This document shows, piece by piece, positions 18,125 through 27,510 of a stretch of 53,745 nucleotides of DNA. The DNA comes from Opitutales bacterium (GTDB lineage: Bacteria > Verrucomicrobiota > Verrucomicrobiia > Opitutales > JAFGAQ01). The stretch is taken from assembly GCA_022361075.1 (NCBI GenBank), contig JAKSBQ010000244.1:1-53745 (forward strand), read 5' to 3'. Within the stretch, counting starts at the first letter, position 1, and each line of letters begins with the position of its first letter. The position numbers and the translations under genes were made by a program. Below the pieces are notes generated by a model. It was given only the letters and a program-made list of their open reading frames with translations. It had not been told where the DNA came from and did no database searches.

Positions 18125-19252
18125 ATGATTTTACGAAATCGACTTATAATATTCCTCGCGTTGTTATCGAAACTAGCTTTCTCCCTAGTGGCTTCGAGTT
18201 TAAAAAATGATGATAATTCATTCGCACCTGGTGAGATTTGGTTGGATACGGATGGAATCGCGATCAATGCCCATGGCGGGGGTATATTGATACATGGAGA
18301 TACGTATTACTGGTATGGTGAAATAAAAAAAGGGAACACCTATATGCCAGAATGCAATGCTGAATGGGGTGGCTCTAGAGTCGATGTAACCGGTATCGGT
18401 TGTTACTCGTCTAAGGACCTCATTCACTGGAAAAATGAGGGAAACGTTCTACCCGCAGAAACAATAATCCACGGGCACGATCTTCACACCTCTAAAGTGC
18501 TTGAACGTCCAAAAGTTATTTTCAACCAAAAGACGGGAAAATTTGTCATGTGGATGCATCTGGACAGTATGGACTACAAGGCAGCGAGGAGTGCAGTGGC
18601 GGTGAGTGACAGTCCCACCGGACCATTTCAGTATCTGCATAGTGTTCGCCCTAATACAGGTGTTTGGCCTGAAAATCTTCCCGAAAATGAGCGACATTTT
18701 GACAATCGTGAAGAACCTCTCAAACGGGATTTCTACGTAGGACAGATGGCTCGAGATATGACTCTTTTCGTAGAAGAAGATGGTTCGGCCTACCACATTT
18801 ACTCCTCTGAAGAAAACAAAACACTTCACATCTCAAAATTAAGCGACGACTACCTCTGGCCTGTTGGCGAGTATACTCGAGCTTTTGTAGGGCGATCAAT
18901 GGAAGCTCCGGCGATCTTTAAAAGAAATGGAAAGTATTATCTGATTGCATCAGGGTGCACTGGATGGGATCCCAATGAAGCCAGAAGTGCAGTGGCTGAT
19001 TCATTGACTGGACCATGGAAGGAACTCGGGAATCCATGCGTAGGGGAGGGTAAAGAACTCACTTTTCGCTCTCAAAGCACCTTTGTCCTTAAGGTCAATG
19101 GTAAGAAGGAGGCCTACATTTTTATGGCAGACCGGTGGAACAAGAATGATTTGGAAGATTCACGATATGTCTGGTTACCTATCGAATTTGATTCGGCAGA
19201 TATTCCGAGCATCAAATGGAAAGATCGCTGGAATCTGGATGAATTAGAGTAG
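18125..19252 (+). CDS. GH43_24-like exo-beta-1,3-galactanase candidate
   Basis: This 375-residue protein has a signal peptide (about 1-24) and a single five-bladed propeller. The opening W-L-D-T-D-G-x-x-I-N-A-H-G-G-G-I and Y-Y-W-Y-G-E blocks are characteristic of GH43 subfamily 24 and close relatives. Candidate active-site residues are E127 (LERPKVIFN), E260 (SMEAPAIF) and Q317 (FRSQSTF). GH43_24 enzymes are known to lack the normal Asp base and to use Gln instead, which fits. It would release galactose units from beta-1,3-galactan in the periplasm or outside the cell. It is divergent from the HTCS gene, a likely regulator. Specificity is a family-level inference. Confidence 0.75.
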   Translation: MILRNRLIIFLALLSKLAFSLVASSLKNDDNSFAPGEIWLDTDGIAINAHGGGILIHGDTYYWYGEIKKGNTYMPECNAEWGGSRVDVTGIGCYSSKDLIHWKNEGNVLPAETIIHGHDLHTSKVLERPKVIFNQKTGKFVMWMHLDSMDYKAARSAVAVSDSPTGPFQYLHSVRPNTGVWPENLPENERHFDNREEPLKRDFYVGQMARDMTLFVEEDGSAYHIYSSEENKTLHISKLSDDYLWPVGEYTRAFVGRSMEAPAIFKRNGKYYLIASGCTGWDPNEARSAVADSLTGPWKELGNPCVGEGKELTFRSQSTFVLKVNGKKEAYIFMADRWNKNDLEDSRYVWLPIEFDSADIPSIKWKDRWNLDELE

Positions 19253-19287
19253 AAACCCCTCGGGGAAACGGGATACTCAACCAGCCG

Positions 19288-19314
19288 GTGTTCGCTTAGC
19301 TTTAAGCGAAGCAC
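19288..19314. terminator. Hairpin between convergent genes
   Basis: TTCGCTTA pairs with TAAGCGAA over a 4-nt loop, with extra GTG/CAC pairing outside. It lies 35 bp after the GH43 stop and directly at the stop of the minus-strand gene. There is no T-run, so it is a weak bidirectional terminator candidate. Confidence 0.4.
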
Positions 19315-20076
19315 TCAGTCATTGGACACAGGCACTCTATCGGATGCAGGAGTGCTTGGATCAAGAGCGATTTCCTGTTTGCCGTCCTTGTGCAGCACCA
19401 ATCGATCTACTCCGAATCCATGCGAACGACCGCCAATGTAGACGATATAATCACCCGGCACTTCGAACGTAAATGTATTGAATTTGCCGTCCCAGATTTG
19501 AGTGCCATCCCATCCGAAGGCATTCCAATGAAATTGTCCGGGATTTTTTCCTCCCAACCGGGTTGCTCTTCGGGGGGTCCGCATGAGATTGATCCAGGCA
19601 TCGTTGTCGCCATCTTTTTCGTGATGAATCACATGGACCCTGGCCCGATAGGTGCCGGGAGTTGTAATGCGGATTGGGAACAGAAGCCGATCTTGAATGT
19701 TTTGTTGATACTGAACGTGAATATCCGTGTTGTGCCCATCATGGTTACCCTGAAGGTTTTCTCCTATGTATTTGAGATAGCCGTTTCCAAAAAAGCCTTC
19801 TGGCTCGTTCAATAATACCCAGTTTTGATTAAACGGCTGATCTTCGCATTCCGCGATTACGTATCCTTCCTTCTCAAGGTAATAAGTACTGGGGTTTGTG
19901 AGTTCAAAAGCCCGTTCGGACATGTCGGGGTCCGGATCATGTCCCCAGTAGTTGTCGAAATAGGCGCTCGGGTTTTTCTTCTTGGGCTTCGGTTCTGAAC
20001 TTTCGGCAGCTGTTAACGTATTTAAGGCAGTAAAAATAGAAATAAAAAGGATCGAAAGAGAAAGGGGTGATTTCAT
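19315..20076 (-). CDS. Secreted putative carbohydrate-binding beta-sandwich protein
   Basis: This 253-residue protein has a signal peptide (about 1-24), a Lys/Pro-rich linker (EPKPKKKNPS), and a domain of about 200 residues. Blocks include TPGTYRARVHVIHHEKDGDNDAW, WDGKFNTFTFEVPGDY and IGGRSHGFGVDRLVLH. The pattern T-x-G-x-Y-x-x-x-(V/I), NDAW and G-R-S-x-G-(F/Y)-x-(V/I)-D-R is shared with CBM-like C-terminal modules of glycan-active enzymes (family impression). No catalytic residues are apparent. It lies 86 bp downstream of the enolase-superfamily gene on the same strand, so it is probably in one operon with it. Confidence 0.6.
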   Translation of the reverse strand: MKSPLSLSILFISIFTALNTLTAAESSEPKPKKKNPSAYFDNYWGHDPDPDMSERAFELTNPSTYYLEKEGYVIAECEDQPFNQNWVLLNEPEGFFGNGYLKYIGENLQGNHDGHNTDIHVQYQQNIQDRLLFPIRITTPGTYRARVHVIHHEKDGDNDAWINLMRTPRRATRLGGKNPGQFHWNAFGWDGTQIWDGKFNTFTFEVPGDYIVYIGGRSHGFGVDRLVLHKDGKQEIALDPSTPASDRVPVSND

Positions 20077-20162
20077 GTTTTAATTTGGGGGTTATCGCTA
20101 TTTGTTTCTGAGTTTCGGAACACCTTTGTCGGAGTCAACCCGAATACTGATATCGAAACAGC

Positions 20163-21353
20163 CTATATCATGAGGTTCATCCCAAACCCGGGTTTCTCGG
20201 AAACCGTGATCTTACCCTCTTTGATCTCGTAGTCACCAAAATCGATGTAGTCTGAAACGCACGTTGCCCCTTCGACGGTACAGACATTTCCCAAACCAGC
20301 CGCTACATGGGTGACGCAGTGAGTTTTCATCATAGTTCCCCAAGCATGAGGGCTCGTAGTTGTGTTGATGTCGATCAGTTTGGGCATGAGTTTTCTCCAC
20401 GGTGTCATCCCAAACCCGACGATATCGGGTAGAAACACGTCAAGTTTGCCTTCCTTTGCCAATTGCATGCAAACGTCATGATTGGGTTGCCTTTCGCCAT
20501 CGGCGTAAAACGTCTTTTCCCAACCATTCTCCATCATCCAATCTTTGAGCTTTCTGCCTTCTTCCAAGTTTTCAACGAAAGGCTCTTCTATCCAATATAA
20601 GGGAATACCTTCGATCCCTTTGAGGAAATCCTTAGTATCCTGCAGGGAATACATGTCGTTGACGTCCACAAGAATATCAACCTTATCGCCAAACTCCTCA
20701 TGAATCATCTGAATGACTTTGATGTCAGTTGCCAAACCTTTGGCATGAGGATACCACCTTCCACTCCTTCCAATCTTAACTTTGAGCTGACGATAGCCAT
20801 AATCATAATCCCATTGACAGTTCTCTATCACCTTTTCCAATCCGGCAGGATTGTCCTCTGGTTCCAGTTCATCCAAGTAGATCATGCCACTGTAGATGCT
20901 GTGTTGCTTTTGTCCTTTAGCTCCGAGTAGCTGATATACAGGTTTCCGAAGAATGACTCCCGCTAGATCGTGCAGTGCGAGATCGAACATTTGGTCCACC
21001 CCCATCAAAATTCCCCGGGAAGGATCGATGAGCTGATCCACAGTTTTACCAAGCACCGATTCTTCTAAGGCGTTGTGATCGTATTTACCGTATTTTTGAT
21101 GTCCCCATCCTATTGCTCCCTGATTGGTGAACAGTCTTACGAAAGCAGCTTCTTTGTGCTGACCGTGAACTCCAATCCTGCCATTTTTTCCCACCAACCT
21201 TGGCCAGCTGAAGGGAACTTTCCCAAATTCAACTTTATCAATAGTGTGCTTAGACAGTTCATTGCCTGTGTTAGTGGCTCTGCAGGATATACCCGTAAGA
21301 AAAGTGGCTGATGATAGTAGGGCAGATTTTTTGATGAAGTCTCTTCGAATCAT
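20163..21353 (-). CDS. Tat-exported enolase-superfamily (mandelate racemase/muconate lactonizing) enzyme
   Basis: This 396-residue protein starts with a twin-arginine signal, I-R-R-D-F-I-K-K-S, and a lipobox-like T-G-I-S-C (Cys24). The barrel carries K191-V-K193, metal ligands in L-V-D230-V-N-D, W-I-E256-E-P-F and Y-A-D285-G-E, and S-P-H336-A-W-G, the superfamily pattern for proton abstraction next to a carboxylate. Members dehydrate or isomerise sugar acids. In agar degraders one member is 3,6-anhydro-L-galactonate cycloisomerase, which is an option here but unproven. Export by Tat is unusual for such an enzyme and suggests action on uronate or aldonate units in the periplasm. It is divergent from the sigma gene at 21606. 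Confidence 0.82.
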   Translation of the reverse strand: MIRRDFIKKSALLSSATFLTGISCRATNTGNELSKHTIDKVEFGKVPFSWPRLVGKNGRIGVHGQHKEAAFVRLFTNQGAIGWGHQKYGKYDHNALEESVLGKTVDQLIDPSRGILMGVDQMFDLALHDLAGVILRKPVYQLLGAKGQKQHSIYSGMIYLDELEPEDNPAGLEKVIENCQWDYDYGYRQLKVKIGRSGRWYPHAKGLATDIKVIQMIHEEFGDKVDILVDVNDMYSLQDTKDFLKGIEGIPLYWIEEPFVENLEEGRKLKDWMMENGWEKTFYADGERQPNHDVCMQLAKEGKLDVFLPDIVGFGMTPWRKLMPKLIDINTTTSPHAWGTMMKTHCVTHVAAGLGNVCTVEGATCVSDYIDFGDYEIKEGKITVSEKPGFGMNLMI

Positions 21354-21605
21354 GATAGAAACTGGATTTGGGGGTTAATTCAGGTGGTGTTGAACAGCGT
21401 CAGAGATCAGTGCTCAACTCGTTTCAGTCCTTGATTAAAACTCAGGAAGGCCGGCCATGCAAGCCAGTCTAATCAAATGAAACGGTCTGTTCGATGTGTC
21501 AATTTAATCCCATTGATTGTTTTATGGGACTTTTTATTGGCATGAAAAAACTTTTAACTGATTTTAGGTTTTCAGCCGTGGTATAGGTCGAAGTCGATTC
21601 ACTAG

Positions 21606-22154
21606 ATGGATTACAGGAAGGAAGTTAGAGATCAGAATAGCGAGTGGTTCGCCAAAGAGGTGTTGCCTCACGAAGGTGATGTGCGTGCTTGGTTGAGATC
21701 TAAATTCCCGACTTTGAGTGATGCCGATGACATTATTCAGGAAGCCTATTTTAGGCTGATGAAGGCTCACACATCCGGACCATTGGTAAATCCCAGAGCG
21801 TATTTGTTCGTAATGGTAAAAAATCTGGTGATCAGCCGATTTAGGCACCTTAAATACGAGCGTCCATCAGAGGCCAGGGAAATGAGCCCATTGGAGATTG
21901 TGGATCGCATGCGGTCTCCTTCTGAAGAGGCAACTGCTAGTGACGACGTTAGATTATTGATTGAAGCTTTGAAGGCATTACCGGAACGATGCTGTCAGGT
22001 AATGACCTTGCGAAAAATATATGGATTTTCTCAAAAAGAGGTGGCACAGAGACTGGGGATCTCGGTGAACACCGTGCAAGTTCAAACCAGAATTGGTCTA
22101 AAAAAATGCGGTCAATATTTCCGAAAAATCGGATACAGGAGGGCTCGAAAATGA
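21606..22154 (+). CDS. ECF sigma factor of cassette 1 (FecI-like)
   Basis: This 182-residue sigma factor has region 2 with DADDIIQEAYFRL (core-binding/-10 recognition) and region 4 with a helix-turn-helix in LPERCCQVMTLRKIYGFSQKEVAQRLGISVNTV (shown in part: QKEVAQRLGIS). FecI-type sigma factors direct transcription of a linked TonB receptor when the FecR partner is activated. Its stop overlaps the start of fecR-like 22151 (ATGA). Paralogues at 28983 and 42607 share NPRAYLF, IRHLKYERP and the HTH. A TGGTATAG sequence about 30 bp upstream is shared with cassette 3. Confidence 0.93.
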   Translation: MDYRKEVRDQNSEWFAKEVLPHEGDVRAWLRSKFPTLSDADDIIQEAYFRLMKAHTSGPLVNPRAYLFVMVKNLVISRFRHLKYERPSEAREMSPLEIVDRMRSPSEEATASDDVRLLIEALKALPERCCQVMTLRKIYGFSQKEVAQRLGISVNTVQVQTRIGLKKCGQYFRKIGYRRARK

Positions 22155-23206
22155 GCGAAATTAAACTTACTCAAAGAGAAATTCAGAAGATTGAAGACAT
22201 CGCAGTTGATTGGGTGGTTCGAGAGGATAACGGATTGTCACCTAGCGAAGAAAAAGAACTGCAGGAGTGGTTGTTAGGTTCTGAGGTTCATCGCCAGGCG
22301 TACGATGAACAGCGCTGGAATTGGGGGGAATTTGATCGCTTGGCAGGATTACACACGAGCTATGGTTCCAGTGAAGATCCCCATTTATTGATTAACGACA
22401 GAAAGACAAAAGCTCCTTTTTATGTGAATGTCTGGTGGCAAGTGCTTGGAGGTGTAGCGGCCGTTGTGACTATTTCGTTTTCCTTATTCGATCGGTTTTT
22501 AGATCACAAACATGAGATCGAGGAAAGGAACTACGCAGAGGTAATCGTTGATCGTATTGACACTCAAGAGTTGAACGATGGGAGTACGATTCAACTCAAT
22601 CGGGGTGCGGAGATCCAGGTCGCATTCAGTGAATCTGAAAGATCGGTTTCTCTCAAGGCTGGTGAAGCAAATTTTGTGGTGGAGAAGGATGAGTCACGCC
22701 CCTTTATTGTAGAGGTTTCCGGAGTTCGCCTGAGAGCTGTGGGGACGGAATTTAACGTGAGGGTGGATCAAACCTCTCTAGACGTGATCGTAACCGAAGG
22801 GGTGGTTGCCGTGAGCTCGAAGAATGAAGAGTTTTTACAAGGTAGGCAAGCAACTGAGACTTATCTAGAGGTAAACCAACGAGTGTTTGTCGATTTGGAA
22901 GCAGATGTGTTTGATCCGAAGATTCAATTCCTGGATGAAGAAATTGTTCAGCAGGAGTTGATTTGGAAACCCGTGCTTATCGACTTTGAGGATGTTCCAT
23001 TGACTCAGATTATTGATGAGTTCAACCGCAGAAATCCGGTCAAAATGGTAGTGATTGATGGATCGGCGGGCGATGTGAGAATTTCCAGTATGTTTTGGTC
23101 GGACAACCTGAATGGATTCATTCGTCTGTTGGAATCCAACTTTGACATCAGAGCGGAGTGGGGAGAAGACGGATCCATTTATCTCTTAAGTGGAAGTCAT
23201 TTGTAG
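22151..23206 (+). CDS. FecR-type anti-sigma factor/sigma regulator of cassette 1
   Basis: I place the start at the ATG overlapping the sigma stop (351 residues); a longer reading upstream lies inside the sigma gene. The N-terminal DUF4880-like cytoplasmic part (about 12-60, AVDWVVREDNGLS) is followed by a TM helix (about 96-113) and a periplasmic FecR domain with DGSTIQLNRGAEIQV, GEANFVV and VEVSGVRLRAVGTEFNVR. The C-terminal DUF4974/STN-like domain (about 280-351) contains FEDVPLTQIIDEFNRRNPV. The periplasmic part is expected to receive the signal from a receptor STN domain and to control the sigma factor. The same domain order is found in the other two FecR proteins. Confidence 0.93.
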   Translation: MSEIKLTQREIQKIEDIAVDWVVREDNGLSPSEEKELQEWLLGSEVHRQAYDEQRWNWGEFDRLAGLHTSYGSSEDPHLLINDRKTKAPFYVNVWWQVLGGVAAVVTISFSLFDRFLDHKHEIEERNYAEVIVDRIDTQELNDGSTIQLNRGAEIQVAFSESERSVSLKAGEANFVVEKDESRPFIVEVSGVRLRAVGTEFNVRVDQTSLDVIVTEGVVAVSSKNEEFLQGRQATETYLEVNQRVFVDLEADVFDPKIQFLDEEIVQQELIWKPVLIDFEDVPLTQIIDEFNRRNPVKMVVIDGSAGDVRISSMFWSDNLNGFIRLLESNFDIRAEWGEDGSIYLLSGSHL

Positions 23207-23224
23207 GCCTGAGATTTCTAGTTT

Positions 23225-23548
23225 ATGATCAAGTATTACCCCAGAGCGTCCTTAACTTTACTGTTCATTATTTTTTCCGTATGTCTCGCGTCATGTGCCC
23301 GTGGAAATAAGCATGACTTTGATATTCCTTCGGGTGAAGCGACCAAAACGCTTAAGCTTTTCGCTCTGCAAGCGGATGTGGATGTATTGATTAATGAAAG
23401 CGAGCTGGAAGGTATCCAAACCAACACCGTCAAGGGATCTTTGCCCATAGAAACTGCCCTGAAAACCATGATCTTGGGGACAAACTTGAAATTCCACCAG
23501 GACGAACAATCGAAGGCTATCGCCATCTTTTATTCTGATAAAAAATAG
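23225..23548 (+). CDS. Stand-alone STN-domain lipoprotein of cassette 1
   Basis: This 107-residue protein has a lipoprotein signal ending C-L-A-S-C (Cys24) and then a single secretin/TonB N-terminal short (STN) domain: FDIPSGEATKTLKLFALQAD, VLINESELEGIQT, VKGSLPIETALKTMI. Residue +2 after the Cys is Ala, so outer-membrane sorting is likely under the proteobacterial rule (inference). It lies 18 bp after fecR and 6 bp before the receptor gene. STN domains normally form the signalling head of FecA-type receptors; here one exists as a separate protein beside a receptor that has its own. It may relay or tune the signal to FecR. Equivalents are at 30594 and 44229. Confidence 0.88.
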   Translation: MIKYYPRASLTLLFIIFSVCLASCARGNKHDFDIPSGEATKTLKLFALQADVDVLINESELEGIQTNTVKGSLPIETALKTMILGTNLKFHQDEQSKAIAIFYSDKK

Positions 23549-23554
23549 CATCTA

Positions 23555-26500
23555 ATGATGTACCCTAAGTCTAACATCCGAACCCTTACGTTCTGCTGCG
23601 TAAGCGTAGTCATGTGTTTCGCATGTACTGGGGCTGAAAAGGTGATGGAGTTCAATATTGAAGCAGATAAGGCACGAAAAGCTATACGGGCATTTGGAAA
23701 ACAATCGAGGGAGAGCCTGCTTTATAAACTCAAGGATTTGAAGGACGTGATCACTAATGAAGTGGTCGGGAATTACTCACCCAGTGACGCCCTCGAATTG
23801 TTGCTCGAAGGAACTCCTTTGAGCTTCGATCAAGATGTTGAGACGGGCGCGTTCGCGATTTTTCGTCTTGAAGAAATGAATTCCCCAATTTCGTCGGGTC
23901 TGACAAGCGGCAACTTGGAAGACCCCGCAAACACAAACCCGAAACAACATACAGATACAAATATGAATAAGAAAAAATCATTTCTTGGCAAGTTGCTAAG
24001 TGGCTTGGCGGGGATTGTTGTGGTGACAAATACTTCACCATTATCAGCCCAGGATGAGGACTTCGCAGACGAGGATGTCTACGAGCTTTCGCCTTTTGTA
24101 ATAGCGGAAAGCGAAAACGTTGGCTATCTCGCGACGACTACGCTCGCAGGGACCCGCGTGAAGAGTAACCTGTCGGATTTAGGGTCAGCAATATCGGTTC
24201 TAACTCCAGAAGTTTTTGCAGATACTGGAGCCACTGATGCCGAGTCCATATTACCTTACAGTTTGAATGTGGAGGTCGCAGGTGTTCAGGGTAATTTTGC
24301 AGATACTTCTTCTGCCGGTGCAAATCGTGTGGATAGCAATAGTGTTACTCAGCGTAGTCAGGGAGCTACGCGTGTGCGTGGTTTATCCAATGCACTATTG
24401 GCTCGAGGATTGTTCCAAACGGATATTCCATTTGATAGCTACAATACTTCTTCCATTACCGTAAATCGTGGCCCTAACTCATTGCTCTTTGGTGCAACGA
24501 CCCCAGGTGGTGTGGTTGATCAGTCATTGAATCAAGCTGTCTTTGGTAAGGATTTTGGAAAGGTTGAAATCAGAATTGGTAAAAGAAAGAGCCATCGTGA
24601 GGTCGTTGATTATAACAAAGTATTGATCGATAATCGTCTAGCTGTGCGTGTTTCTCTACTTAACGATGAGTTTAATTATCAACAAAAACCAACTTACAAA
24701 AAAGATAAGCGTGCCTACCTTGCCCTTAATGCAGTGTTGTTTGAGGGAACCGACGGTGGAGTCCTCGGTAGAACGACTATTCGCGCAAATACCGAGTTCA
24801 TCGACGTGGATTCAAACCCACCAAAAATCATCCCTCCTGGAGATTCGATCACACCTTGGTTCCAAGCGCCTAGCAGAAGTATTGAAACCTACACAGGCAC
24901 TACACTGCCTGGATGGGTTGATAACTACACACCAAAAACAACTATCGATAACCGAAGAGGCATCTTCAACGAAGGGAATCTACCGTTGGCCGCTGCGCAG
25001 CCTTACTTCATCAATATGTCGGTTCATTACCAACAGCCCAATTCTCAAGTTCCAAGCCTCGGACTTCCTAATGCTCCCCATGTAACGGGTGTTCCTGCAC
25101 GGACTTTATGGCGCGGTCAATTGGGCGGATTGCAACGCGTGGATCTTTGGGGATCGACTTCAATCTACAACGGTCAGCCCTTCCAATGGACACCTGGGTT
25201 TACAGTTCCTGTGATTACGGATCGTAGAATTCTCGATAATCAGAAAATGGCGATTTCGGGCGATCTCGGTTATCGTAATTTCGACATCGATGTTCAGAAC
25301 ATTGCTCTTGAGCAAGAGCTCTTTGATGGCAAAGCGGGTATAGAGATCGCTTATGACAATCAGTCCTATGAAAACGATTATTATGATCCATTTTCTGGAG
25401 GTGGTCACCACGGTAATGCTTTCCGTAGTTATGAACTGAGAGTTGATGTCACTGAACACTTGCCTGATGGTACACCGAATCCAAATTTGGGTAAGGCTTA
25501 CATGGTGGATATCATGACTCCCTATTATAATCGAAAAACGGATCGTGAAACCACTCGTGTGACCGCATTCTACGATTTAGATTTCACTGAAAACGATGGT
25601 TTTAGTCGATGGTTTGGACGCCATGTGTTCACAGGGTTTTATAGCCATAGCACTATTGACTCAGAGAATCGAGACGTTCGTCACTCCTGGGGCGATACTC
25701 CTGGAACTGAGTGGCCAATTCGGACCACAGTTAATGCTCGTCTGACGGAAGGTCGCCGCACATTGCCAATCATGGTTTACTTGACGGAGTCTTTGTTAGG
25801 GCCTCAGTACCAAAATCCTTCGGACGTGAAAATTGCCAACTACATGACCATTAGGACGCCGCAACCTGGGGATGTATATGCAAATCGCTTTCATCCATTC
25901 TTTGCCACTCCTGCAAATACAAATGAATCAGGTAATTCTTTGTATGAAGAGGAGTATGAAATTCTTCACTATTTACATGGTGGTAACGCTTTGAGGAGAA
26001 CTTTGGAAGCGAAAGCTCTCAGCTGGCAGTCTTATTGGTTTGACGGAAACTTGGTTGGCTTGATCGGGATGCGTAATGACCGATTCAAAACAATCGAGAA
26101 CATTTCACTTGGTAATTTCACAGCTGAGTATTCTGATGCTAACAGTGATGGTCGTCTTGCTGATGGTTCGTTTGATGGTAGAAGAATCCGTATTGCAGAT
26201 GAGGACGATGCCGCCCATGCTGACCAAGTTTCCAGCGTAAACGATGATACCATGACATGGAGTCTTGTGGCTCACGTTCCTGAGTCGTGGTCCAAATTTC
26301 CATTGGCTGGAAAACTTAGTTTCCATTACAATGAATCTGAGACCTTCGTTCCGTCGAGAACTCGGCGTGATTATGATGGTAACGAGTTAGGTCCAGAAAC
26401 AGGTGAGACAACCGAATATGGGTTCACCGTGAAATTGTTCGATGAACGGATGTCCGTTCGCGTCAATTGGTTTGAGTTGACTCAAAATAATGCAACTGCC

Positions 26501-27436
26501 TCAGGCGGTCCTTCGGGAGGAGGGTTAATCACGGGTTGGCTTAATAATTGGAAACGAGCAGAAAGGGATGGAATAGCATTCGAAGATGCCTTGTTGGTCG
26601 GGCGGACTACTCGTCCAGATTTGCCGGCGAACGTCACGTCATATGCAGCGATGTATGACTTGCTCATCAGTTTAGCGCCTCAAGCACAACGGGATCTATT
26701 CAACTATCGCCTAAGTGATGATGGAGAGACTTATATTTCTGATCCTAATCCTGGTCAGGTCACTTTGACCAACGCGAAGGCTGAGGGATTTGAAATCGAT
26801 GTTGTAGGTAACGTTACCGAAAATTGGAGAGTCATGTTCAACTATGGCCAACAGGAAACGACTCCAAGCAACTCCGCACCAATCGCATCAAGATTCACCT
26901 TTGCGGTGAGAGATAATCTCGCAGCGGCGGGTCTGACGGATGTCTCTCGGCAACCTTCGGTCTCACCTGTGACTTTCGGCAACCTTATGACCAATCAGGT
27001 CAATACGGTTGTAGGACTCACTTCTAAAGACGGAACCGTATCGCTTGAGCAAAGGAAACACCGCGTGAATTTGCTCTCAACTTATAGTTTCTTGGATGAT
27101 TCCAGGTTGAATGGACTGACAGTGGGTGGTGCTATTCGTTGGCAGAGTTCAGTTGCAACTGGCTATGAATCTTTCGCGACTGATGGAGTAGTTACGCCAA
27201 ACCTTAATCGACCTTACATGGGACCTGAGGAACTCAATGGAGATGTTTGGGTGAGCTACAAACGCAAAATTGAGCTATTCAACACTCCTTTGGACTGGAA
27301 GATTCAGTTGAACGTGCGTAACGCGATCGGAAGTGATGATTACATTCCTGTCATTACCAATCCCGATGGAAGTGTCGCGGTCGTCAGAAATCCTCCTACT
27401 CAGGAATGGTTCCTTACTAACACATTCTCTTTTTAA
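23555..27436 (+). CDS. STN-containing TonB-dependent receptor of cassette 1
   Basis: This 1293-residue protein has a signal peptide (about 1-27), an STN domain (about 30-105: EFNIEADKARKAIRAFGKQS, TNEVVGNYSPSDALELLLEG) and a linker ending TNPKQHTDTN. A second signal-peptide-like segment starts at Met137 (MNKKKSFLGKLLSGLAG, ending PLSA-Q). Then follow V-Y-E-L-S-P-F-V-I, the plug (about 190-340, VNRGPNSLLFGATTPGGV) and a barrel ending E-W-F-L-T-N-T-F-S-F. It should import a glycan fragment and signal to FecR. The internal segment raises the possibility of a second translation start at 23963 giving a receptor without STN. A conserved hairpin element and a terminator follow it. Confidence 0.95.
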   Translation: MMYPKSNIRTLTFCCVSVVMCFACTGAEKVMEFNIEADKARKAIRAFGKQSRESLLYKLKDLKDVITNEVVGNYSPSDALELLLEGTPLSFDQDVETGAFAIFRLEEMNSPISSGLTSGNLEDPANTNPKQHTDTNMNKKKSFLGKLLSGLAGIVVVTNTSPLSAQDEDFADEDVYELSPFVIAESENVGYLATTTLAGTRVKSNLSDLGSAISVLTPEVFADTGATDAESILPYSLNVEVAGVQGNFADTSSAGANRVDSNSVTQRSQGATRVRGLSNALLARGLFQTDIPFDSYNTSSITVNRGPNSLLFGATTPGGVVDQSLNQAVFGKDFGKVEIRIGKRKSHREVVDYNKVLIDNRLAVRVSLLNDEFNYQQKPTYKKDKRAYLALNAVLFEGTDGGVLGRTTIRANTEFIDVDSNPPKIIPPGDSITPWFQAPSRSIETYTGTTLPGWVDNYTPKTTIDNRRGIFNEGNLPLAAAQPYFINMSVHYQQPNSQVPSLGLPNAPHVTGVPARTLWRGQLGGLQRVDLWGSTSIYNGQPFQWTPGFTVPVITDRRILDNQKMAISGDLGYRNFDIDVQNIALEQELFDGKAGIEIAYDNQSYENDYYDPFSGGGHHGNAFRSYELRVDVTEHLPDGTPNPNLGKAYMVDIMTPYYNRKTDRETTRVTAFYDLDFTENDGFSRWFGRHVFTGFYSHSTIDSENRDVRHSWGDTPGTEWPIRTTVNARLTEGRRTLPIMVYLTESLLGPQYQNPSDVKIANYMTIRTPQPGDVYANRFHPFFATPANTNESGNSLYEEEYEILHYLHGGNALRRTLEAKALSWQSYWFDGNLVGLIGMRNDRFKTIENISLGNFTAEYSDANSDGRLADGSFDGRRIRIADEDDAAHADQVSSVNDDTMTWSLVAHVPESWSKFPLAGKLSFHYNESETFVPSRTRRDYDGNELGPETGETTEYGFTVKLFDERMSVRVNWFELTQNNATASGGPSGGGLITGWLNNWKRAERDGIAFEDALLVGRTTRPDLPANVTSYAAMYDLLISLAPQAQRDLFNYRLSDDGETYISDPNPGQVTLTNAKAEGFEIDVVGNVTENWRVMFNYGQQETTPSNSAPIASRFTFAVRDNLAAAGLTDVSRQPSVSPVTFGNLMTNQVNTVVGLTSKDGTVSLEQRKHRVNLLSTYSFLDDSRLNGLTVGGAIRWQSSVATGYESFATDGVVTPNLNRPYMGPEELNGDVWVSYKRKIELFNTPLDWKIQLNVRNAIGSDDYIPVITNPDGSVAVVRNPPTQEWFLTNTFSF

Positions 27437-27466
27437 TACATTCATTACTTAGGGTGTATTAAATGT
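27437..27466 (+). other. Conserved post-receptor element, copy 1
   Basis: Directly after the stop comes TACATT-CATTACTTAGGGTGTATTAA-ATGT, whose ends are complementary. The same element follows the receptor stops at 34848 and 48452, with the TTACTTAGGGT core unchanged. It precedes a GC-rich terminator hairpin. Confidence 0.8.
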
Positions 27467-27470
27467 TCTA

Positions 27471-27510
27471 GGGCCGCGTGGCCAGATAAAGGTCTGCCGC
27501 GCGGTCTTTT
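27471..27510 (+). terminator. Terminator after the cassette 1 receptor
   Basis: GGCCGCGTGGCCAG pairs with CTGCCGCGCGGTC (with one bulge and G-U pairs), followed by TTTT. It probably reduces read-through into the following GH43 gene. Confidence 0.75.

Noticed and set aside
21989-22150. N-terminal extension of the cassette 1 FecR protein inside the sigma gene
   Set aside because: It is the sigma gene read in another frame. The ATG at 22151 overlaps the sigma stop and gives an N-terminus that aligns with both FecR paralogues.
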